This document shows, piece by piece, positions 59,146 to 64,000 of a stretch of DNA of 64,000 bases. The notes under the pieces were generated by a model. It saw only the letters and a list, made by a program, of their open reading frames with translations, made no database searches and was not told where the DNA came from. Position 1 is the first letter of the stretch. Every line of letters begins with the position of its first letter. The translations under genes were made by a program, and so were the position numbers. This DNA comes from Sphingobacterium bambusae (GTDB taxonomy: Bacteria; Bacteroidota; Bacteroidia; Sphingobacteriales; Sphingobacteriaceae), in the NCBI RefSeq assembly GCF_033955345.1, contig NZ_CP138332.1:3720001-3784000 (forward strand), written 5' to 3'.

Positions 59146-60102
59146 TTATTTGATATCGAACAAATCGGAAATTGAACCGTGTTCGTTTACATTTTTAATA
59201 GCACTTGCAAAAAGATCTGCCGTGGACAATACTTTAATTTTGCCACATTTTTTAGCCTTCTCGTTATCCAATTGGATGGTGTCGGATACGATCATCTCCG
59301 TTAAGACGGAATTTTCGATGGTGTCATAGGCTTTTCCAGACAATACAGCATGCGTACATACGGCACGAACGGAGTTTGCTCCATTCTCCATGATCAAAGC
59401 TGCGGCTTTTGATAAGGTACCTGCAGTATCACAGATGTCATCGATCAATACGACGTCTTGGCCTTTTACCTCACCTATGATAGACATGGATTCGATTTCG
59501 TTGGCACGTTTACGACGTTTGTCACAGATAATAACCTCGGCATTGAAGAACTTGGCGAAGGTGCGCGCGCGGTAAGAACCGCCCATATCTGGAGATGCGA
59601 TCGTTAAGTTCGTTAGATTCAATGACTTGATGTAGGGGACGAAGATGATGGAACCATCCAAGTGATCCATCGGAATATCGAAAAATCCCTGTATCTGTGC
59701 AGCATGTAAATCCATGGTCATGATACGGTGCGCGCCGGCAGCAGTAATTAGGTTGGCCATCAACTTGGCTCCAATAGCAACACGCGGTTTGTCTTTACGA
59801 TCTTGACGGGCAAAGCCAAAGTAAGGAACTACTGCGGTGATGTAGTGTGCAGAAGCCCTTTTAGCGGCGTCTATCATCAATAAAAGCTCGAAAAGATTGT
59901 CGGTAGGTTGGTTGGTGGATTGGATAAGGAAAACGTCGCTTCCGCGGACAGATTCATTGTAAAATGGTTGAATTTCTCCGTCACTAAATTTGGACAAGGT
60001 CTTGTCGCCAAGAGGTTTGCCATAAGATTTGGAGATTTTTTCTGCTAACTCCACTGTTCCCGACCCTGCGAACAGCTTCACCGTGTTAAATTGCAAAGGC
60101 AT
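59146..60102 (-). CDS. prs: Ribose-phosphate pyrophosphokinase (PRPP synthase)
   Basis: Prs makes phosphoribosyl pyrophosphate from ribose 5-phosphate and ATP, feeding purine, pyrimidine, His, Trp and NAD synthesis. The 318-residue class I enzyme shows FSDGEIQPFYNESVRGSDVF, YFGFARQDRK (ATP site), MDLHAAQIQGFFDIPMDHL and the PRPP-binding VLIDDICDTAGTL. It has standard length. It is 65 bp downstream of a tRNA-Gln gene on the same strand, with no terminator between, so it may be read from the tRNA promoter. The intervening spacer shows no strong promoter of its own. Confidence 0.97.
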   Translation of the reverse strand: MPLQFNTVKLFAGSGTVELAEKISKSYGKPLGDKTLSKFSDGEIQPFYNESVRGSDVFLIQSTNQPTDNLFELLLMIDAAKRASAHYITAVVPYFGFARQDRKDKPRVAIGAKLMANLITAAGAHRIMTMDLHAAQIQGFFDIPMDHLDGSIIFVPYIKSLNLTNLTIASPDMGGSYRARTFAKFFNAEVIICDKRRKRANEIESMSIIGEVKGQDVVLIDDICDTAGTLSKAAALIMENGANSVRAVCTHAVLSGKAYDTIENSVLTEMIVSDTIQLDNEKAKKCGKIKVLSTADLFASAIKNVNEHGSISDLFDIK

Positions 60103-60167
60103 TATGCGTGATTTTATGTTGACTAACTCAATATTTCACTCTAACTCCCAAATAATGATCGAGTAAG

Positions 60168-60238
60168 TTGTCCGACCTGGATTCGAACCAAGACTAAATG
60201 AACCAAAATCACTTGTACTACCCTTATACTATCGGACA
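60168..60238 (-). tRNA. tRNA-Gln (anticodon TTG), copy nearer prs
   Basis: On the minus strand the cloverleaf folds well. The acceptor arms TGTCCGA and TCGGACA pair at all seven positions. The D arm is GTAT/GTAC, the anticodon arm AGTGA/TCATT with loop TTTTGGT (anticodon TTG, reading CAA), and the T arm CTTGG/CCAGG with loop TTCGAAT. The discriminator is A. No CCA is encoded, which fits the nucleotidyltransferase at 5.6 kb. A consensus promoter lies upstream. Confidence 0.92.
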
Positions 60239-60273
60239 AAATTTTTACAAAGACCCTTCTTTGTTATGGGGGA

Positions 60274-60303
60274 CAAAGTTAGATAAATGTTTGTGAAAAC
60301 AAA
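60274..60303 (-). promoter_or_regulatory. Promoter of the first tRNA-Gln gene
   Basis: On the minus strand TTTG (60300-60303), an 18-bp spacer and TAACTTTG (60274-60281). This matches the Bacteroidota consensus and puts the start about 30 bp upstream of the tRNA. Confidence 0.65.
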
Positions 60304-60352
60304 ATACTTTTTACGATGAGAAGAATGTTGATTATGAAAGGTTTAGATATGA

Positions 60353-60383
60353 AAAAAGGAGAGCGTTTAATGCTCTCCTTTTT
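60353..60383 (-). terminator. Terminator directly after the second tRNA-Gln
   Basis: AAAAAGGAGAGC (60353-60364) and GCTCTCCTTTTT (60372-60383) form a 12-bp stem with a 7-nt loop. On the minus strand it begins two bases after the tRNA 3' end and ends in a U-run. Confidence 0.9.
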
Positions 60384-60384
60384 G

Positions 60385-60455
60385 TTGTCCGACCTGGATT
60401 CGAACCAAGACTAAATGAACCAAAATCACTTGTACTACCCTTATACTATCGGACA
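60385..60455 (-). tRNA. tRNA-Gln (anticodon TTG), upstream copy
   Basis: The 71-base sequence is identical to the copy at 60168-60238, with the same anticodon TTG, perfect acceptor stem and no encoded CCA. It has its own strong promoter and its own terminator, so it is an independent transcription unit rather than part of a tandem array. Confidence 0.92.
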
Positions 60456-60494
60456 ATCATTTGTCAAGACTAACGTTGTTTTGTTTTGACGATG

Positions 60495-60525
60495 CAAATA
60501 TACGGCTGTTTTCATTAGTTCCAAA
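60495..60525 (-). promoter_or_regulatory. Promoter of the second tRNA-Gln gene
   Basis: On the minus strand TTTG (60522-60525), a 19-bp spacer and TATATTTG (60495-60502). This is the closest match to the Bacteroidota consensus in the window. Confidence 0.7.
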
Positions 60526-60725
60526 ACTTTTTTTGCTAATGCGGCTATCTGAGCTGATTTTCAGTGCGATATTTTTTACGATGAAGTTTGGTTAGGCTAC
60601 GGTAGCTCGGGCACTGTAGGGTTTCAATTGTAAAAACTTTCGTTAAAATGTGTAAATAATATTTAATACTCGCTTAGTATTCCTTAATTTCGAGCCATAA
60701 AATAGGATAACCTTATCAATATAGA

Positions 60726-63700
60726 ATGAATTACAAGAAGATTAACAATCTGCTAGGCTGGATCTGTGCATTAATTGCAACGATTGTCTATGTGATGACC
60801 GTGGAACGCACCGTGAGCTGGTGGGACTGTGGTGAGTTTATTGCATCTGCTTTCAAGATGCAAATTGTCCACCAGCCAGGGGCACCCCTGTTTTTAATGC
60901 TGGAGAATGTATTCTCCAATCTAGCAATGGGTGATGGATCCAAGATCGCCTTTTGGATGAACATCGGATCAGCCGTGTGCAGTGGGTTAACCATTCTCTT
61001 TCTTTTTTGGACGATCACTGCACTAGCAAGGAAAATATTCGTTGGCTATTCCAATACGGCTGCGTTAAATGCGCCACAGTTGTTTTTGGTAATGGCCTCA
61101 GGTGTTGTTGGTGCTTTGGCTTATGCTTTTACGGATACCTTTTGGTTTTCTGCTGTGGAAGCCGAAGTATATGCAATGTCGTCGCTGTGTACCGCGGTCG
61201 TATTTTGGGGTATTCTGAAGTGGGAGGCAAGGGCAGAGGAAGCACATGCCGATAAATGGCTGATCTTTATTGCTTACGTGATGGGACTTTCTATTGGGGT
61301 ACACTTGTTGAACTTACTGGTAATTCCTGCAATAGCCTTGGTGATATACTTCCGTAAAACGAAGGAGAGCACGAGTGCGGGCATTCTGAAAGCTTTAGGT
61401 ATTGGTGTCGTAGTCTTAGCGGTCATTCTTTGGGGCGTGATTCAGTTCTCCATAAAATTTGCGGCCTACTTTGACTTGTTTTTTGTGAACTCACTGGGCA
61501 TGGGCTTCGGCACCGGAGCTGCATTTTTCGCATTGCTGCTTGTTGCAGGCCTTGTGTATGGTATTATCTATTCGATAAAGAAGGCAAAACCTTTGTTGAA
61601 TATTGCATTAATCAGCACGGTGTTCATTCTTTTGGGCTACAGTTCTTTCGCTATGATCATGATTCGCGCTAAGGCTAACCCTACGTTGAATAACAGTGAT
61701 CCTGATAACGTCTTTTCATTCTTGAGCTACTTGAACCGGGAGCAATATGGTGACGAACCATTGTTTAAAGGACGCTTTTTTGATTCCCGCCCTACAGGGA
61801 TGGAAGAAGGTAAAAAGGTGTACCGTAAAGATGGTGACAAGTATGTGGTAGCCAAACGTAATCCGGTTTACACCTACGATAAGGAAACGATTTTTCCACG
61901 TATATACAGCGATAAAGGAGGTCATCCGGACTATTACCGCGAGTATCTAGGTCTTGGTCCTAATGAGGCTCCGACATTTGCTGATAATATTAAGTTCTTC
62001 TTTGGTTATCAGATTGGTCAGATGTATGGGCGTTATTTCCTTTGGAATTTTGCCGGAAGACAAAATGATCAACAAGGACATGGCTCTTATACTGAAGGTA
62101 ACTGGATAAGTGGTATTACGCCAATCGATAATGCATTGCTGGGAGGGCAGGATAAGTTGCCTACTTCAGCAAAGACAGATCCGTCTCGCAATACGTATTT
62201 CTTTTTGCCGCTCATCATTGGTTTGCTTGGAGCCTTTTGGCATTTTGGCAAAAGGCAGCGCGATGCCGGTGTGGTTGGTTTACTATTCTTCTTTACGGGT
62301 ATTGCCATCGTGCTCTACCTTAACCAAACACCTTTGCAGCCGCGCGAGCGCGATTACGCATACGCAGGATCCTTCTATGCATTCAGTATCTGGATTGGTC
62401 TAGGTGTATTGGCTATCGCCGATTACATCGGTAGGAAAGCCAACGCGAAGGTTGCGGGCTATACCGCTGCGGTGATCGGTATTTTGGCAGGTCCTGTTAT
62501 TCTTATCGCTAAGAACTACGATGATCACAATCGTTCGGAGAAGACTTTGGCGAGGGGTATGGCACGAAACTACCTAGAATCCTGTGCGCCAAATGCGATC
62601 TTGTTCAGTTATGGAGATAACGATACCTATCCGTTATGGTATGTGCAGGAAGTTGAAGGCTTCCGTACAGATGTTCGTGTGGTGAACTTAAGCTTGCTGA
62701 GCGCTGATTGGTATATGAAGCAGATGATGGATAAGGTGAACGATGCAGATGCTTTGCCGATCAATATCGATCCTGAACTGATTAAAGATGGTGTGCGTGA
62801 CGTGATCTATTACCAAGATTATAATATCCCCGGACATGTGCCTGTACAGGACTTGGTGAAGGTTATGTTGTCAGACAATCCACAGAATAAAGCGCAGTTG
62901 CAGAGCGGTGAGTTTGTGAATTTGCTGCCAACAAAGAAGATGCAGCTTGCTGTAGATAAACAGGCTGTTATTGCCAACAAGGTTGTGCCTAAGGATTGGG
63001 AATCGGCCATTGTGGATACTATGCATTGGAACTACAGTTTGAACTATGTAAGCCGTGCGGAATTGTCTATGTTGTCCATTCTGGCTAATAATAACTGGAA
63101 GCGTCCCGTTTATTTTACTATTACAACGCCTGAGGAAAACTATATGGGTCTTGACCGTTACTTGGTGAGTGAAGGCTTTGCATATCGACTGATGCCAGTT
63201 GATTTTGGACTTAAAGAAGGCGATCCGAGCTCGGTAGAGAATGTCGATCAAACCTATGATAACATCATGAACAAGTTTACTTGGGGCAATTTGGGTAAAG
63301 CTTCTTATATAGATCCTGACTCTTACCGTTACATCAGCATGTATGTTGGTACGATATACGGCGAGACAGCGCAACAGTTGTTGGCTGCTGGTGAGGTGGA
63401 TAAAGCGAAAAAGCTGGTTGTGAACGCTTATGAGAATATGCCGAAGCGAGCCTACCTGATGTCCGAGGTGATGAGCTATGTCGGTCTACTGGAGGTGATG
63501 TATAAGGTTGGTGAAACTGCTAAAGCGAATGAGATTGCCAAACGTAATCTGCAATTCATACGCGAGAATATGGCTTATTACGAGTCGGTTTCGGAGGCTA
63601 AATCAAACTTAGAATATCGAAATATGCGTTTTGGATTGGCTTCTATCCAACGGTACAAGCAGTTGCTTGATCAGGTTAATCAACCAGAGCTTAAAAAGCA

Positions 63701-63755
63701 ATCTGATGAGTTGTTTAATGTGTACAAACATTATTTTGAGCAGGCAACACAATAG
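60726..63755 (+). CDS. DUF2723 membrane protein (GT117-family glycosyltransferase-like)
   Basis: A 1009-residue protein with an N-terminal half of about 12 membrane segments and a large C-terminal soluble part (about 600-1009). The N-terminus carries DUF2723 features: TVERTVSWWDCGEFIASAFKM, VHQPGAPLFLML and the loop FWFSAVEAEVYAMSS. These resemble GT-C fold protein O-mannosyltransferases, with an acidic residue in the first loop (DCGE). It would use a lipid-linked sugar outside the membrane. The C-terminal part has helical repeats with no enzyme motif I know. It is a solitary gene ending at a terminator. Confidence 0.85.
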   Translation: MNYKKINNLLGWICALIATIVYVMTVERTVSWWDCGEFIASAFKMQIVHQPGAPLFLMLENVFSNLAMGDGSKIAFWMNIGSAVCSGLTILFLFWTITALARKIFVGYSNTAALNAPQLFLVMASGVVGALAYAFTDTFWFSAVEAEVYAMSSLCTAVVFWGILKWEARAEEAHADKWLIFIAYVMGLSIGVHLLNLLVIPAIALVIYFRKTKESTSAGILKALGIGVVVLAVILWGVIQFSIKFAAYFDLFFVNSLGMGFGTGAAFFALLLVAGLVYGIIYSIKKAKPLLNIALISTVFILLGYSSFAMIMIRAKANPTLNNSDPDNVFSFLSYLNREQYGDEPLFKGRFFDSRPTGMEEGKKVYRKDGDKYVVAKRNPVYTYDKETIFPRIYSDKGGHPDYYREYLGLGPNEAPTFADNIKFFFGYQIGQMYGRYFLWNFAGRQNDQQGHGSYTEGNWISGITPIDNALLGGQDKLPTSAKTDPSRNTYFFLPLIIGLLGAFWHFGKRQRDAGVVGLLFFFTGIAIVLYLNQTPLQPRERDYAYAGSFYAFSIWIGLGVLAIADYIGRKANAKVAGYTAAVIGILAGPVILIAKNYDDHNRSEKTLARGMARNYLESCAPNAILFSYGDNDTYPLWYVQEVEGFRTDVRVVNLSLLSADWYMKQMMDKVNDADALPINIDPELIKDGVRDVIYYQDYNIPGHVPVQDLVKVMLSDNPQNKAQLQSGEFVNLLPTKKMQLAVDKQAVIANKVVPKDWESAIVDTMHWNYSLNYVSRAELSMLSILANNNWKRPVYFTITTPEENYMGLDRYLVSEGFAYRLMPVDFGLKEGDPSSVENVDQTYDNIMNKFTWGNLGKASYIDPDSYRYISMYVGTIYGETAQQLLAAGEVDKAKKLVVNAYENMPKRAYLMSEVMSYVGLLEVMYKVGETAKANEIAKRNLQFIRENMAYYESVSEAKSNLEYRNMRFGLASIQRYKQLLDQVNQPELKKQSDELFNVYKHYFEQATQ

Positions 63756-63764
63756 TATTAACGC

Positions 63765-63788
63765 GAGGCAATCAAATCTGATTGCCTC
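63765..63788 (+). terminator. Terminator after the DUF2723 gene
   Basis: GAGGCAATCA (63765-63774) and TGATTGCCTC (63779-63788) form a 10-bp stem with a 4-nt loop, followed by a T-rich tract. Confidence 0.85.
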
Positions 63789-63795
63789 TTTTATT

Positions 63796-64000
63796 TGCGA
63801 TGTATCCTGCCTGAATTGACAGCAAACGCATTTACAAATTCAGTACTCATGATTCAAGGGCGGCTCCTATATGGGAGTATTAGCTTTCTCGGATTCTCGA
63901 GGCACCTTGATGTCCATGTTTTATATGACCTTGTCTCAAATGATGATCCGTAAACCTGCTTAATTATTGTTGTTATTCTACGGCAAACATATAGCAGGTT
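63796..64000. other. Right-edge stretch without a recognised gene
   Basis: About 205 bp after the DUF2723 terminator. I see no convincing coding frame, RNA gene or promoter. A gene starting or ending beyond the window edge cannot be excluded. Confidence 0.4.

Noticed and set aside
60168-60455. A 71-base exact direct repeat, at first suggestive of a mobile or CRISPR-like unit
   Set aside because: Both copies fold as tRNA-Gln (TTG) with perfect acceptor stems, and the spacing between them is a promoter and a terminator.
62871-63374. 167-codon minus-strand frame in the DUF2723 gene
   Set aside because: Antisense shadow inside a large conserved gene. No promoter, start context or domain supports it.
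1-64000. CRISPR array, prophage, integrative element or restriction/defence cluster
   Set aside because: No regularly spaced repeats, integrase, phage structural, methylase or Cas-like genes were found. The window is mainly core and envelope genes.

Overview
The window looks like a chromosomal segment of a Bacteroidota bacterium of the Sphingobacterium/Pedobacter type. Three things point there. Many genes are preceded by the Bacteroidota promoter motif TAnnTTTG, and in the best cases a TTTG box lies 18-21 bp further upstream. Shine-Dalgarno sequences are mostly weak. The gene content is typical of the group: DUF2723/GT117, DUF4254, a GH3-family protein beside lptB and recJ, a one-piece CcmF/CcsA protein, a Cys-type CcmE, and an M56 peptidase with TonB-plug repeats. 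I see no rRNA, phage, insertion sequence, CRISPR array or conjugation gene.

Layout. 1-8.7 kb is housekeeping: rsmA with a flavin monooxygenase and a 2-hydroxyacid dehydrogenase, divergent pdxA, an Rpn-like nuclease, a CCA-adding-type nucleotidyltransferase, a pRiA4b ORF-3-like protein and miaA. 8.7-13.8 kb is a minus-strand run recJ-lptB-GH3-ilvE. 13.9-24.4 kb is mixed: MBL hydrolase, YceI, a KhtT/KhtU-type K+/H+ antiporter pair, YafV, a polyprenyl synthase, GT4, a MIP18-family protein, MarR, an FMN-type glutamate-synthase-like protein and a DUF2520 protein. 24.5-27.4 kb encodes cytochrome c maturation proteins (CcmF/CcsA, CcmE). 27.6-32.8 kb holds a dicarboxylate symporter, mnmD, an FKBP isomerase, a DUF255 thioredoxin-fold protein and a SixA-like phosphatase.

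32.9-45.0 kb is a surface-glycan locus with ten glycosyltransferase genes (GT11, several GT2, GT90, GT32, GT4, GT9) plus a DUF4254 gene. It has no flippase, polymerase or sugar-nucleotide genes, so it looks like a lipopolysaccharide core/outer-core assembly set. Its 33-38 kb part is visibly more A+T rich than the flanks.

45.0-52.7 kb holds the membrane half of complex I (nuoH-I-J-K-L-M-N) without nuoA-G beside it. 52.9-64 kb holds a META-domain lipoprotein, gltA, a BlaI/M56 regulatory pair with a clear palindromic operator, pth, rplY, prs, two identical tRNA-Gln genes each with its own promoter, and a large DUF2723 membrane protein.

I did not find a wholly new multi-gene system. The items most worth follow-up are the BlaI-M56 pair with its operator and plug repeats, the fused two-domain glycosyltransferase, the Cys-type CcmE, the split nuo cluster, and several perfect inverted repeats next to promoters (gltA, the GT90 gene, MarR).
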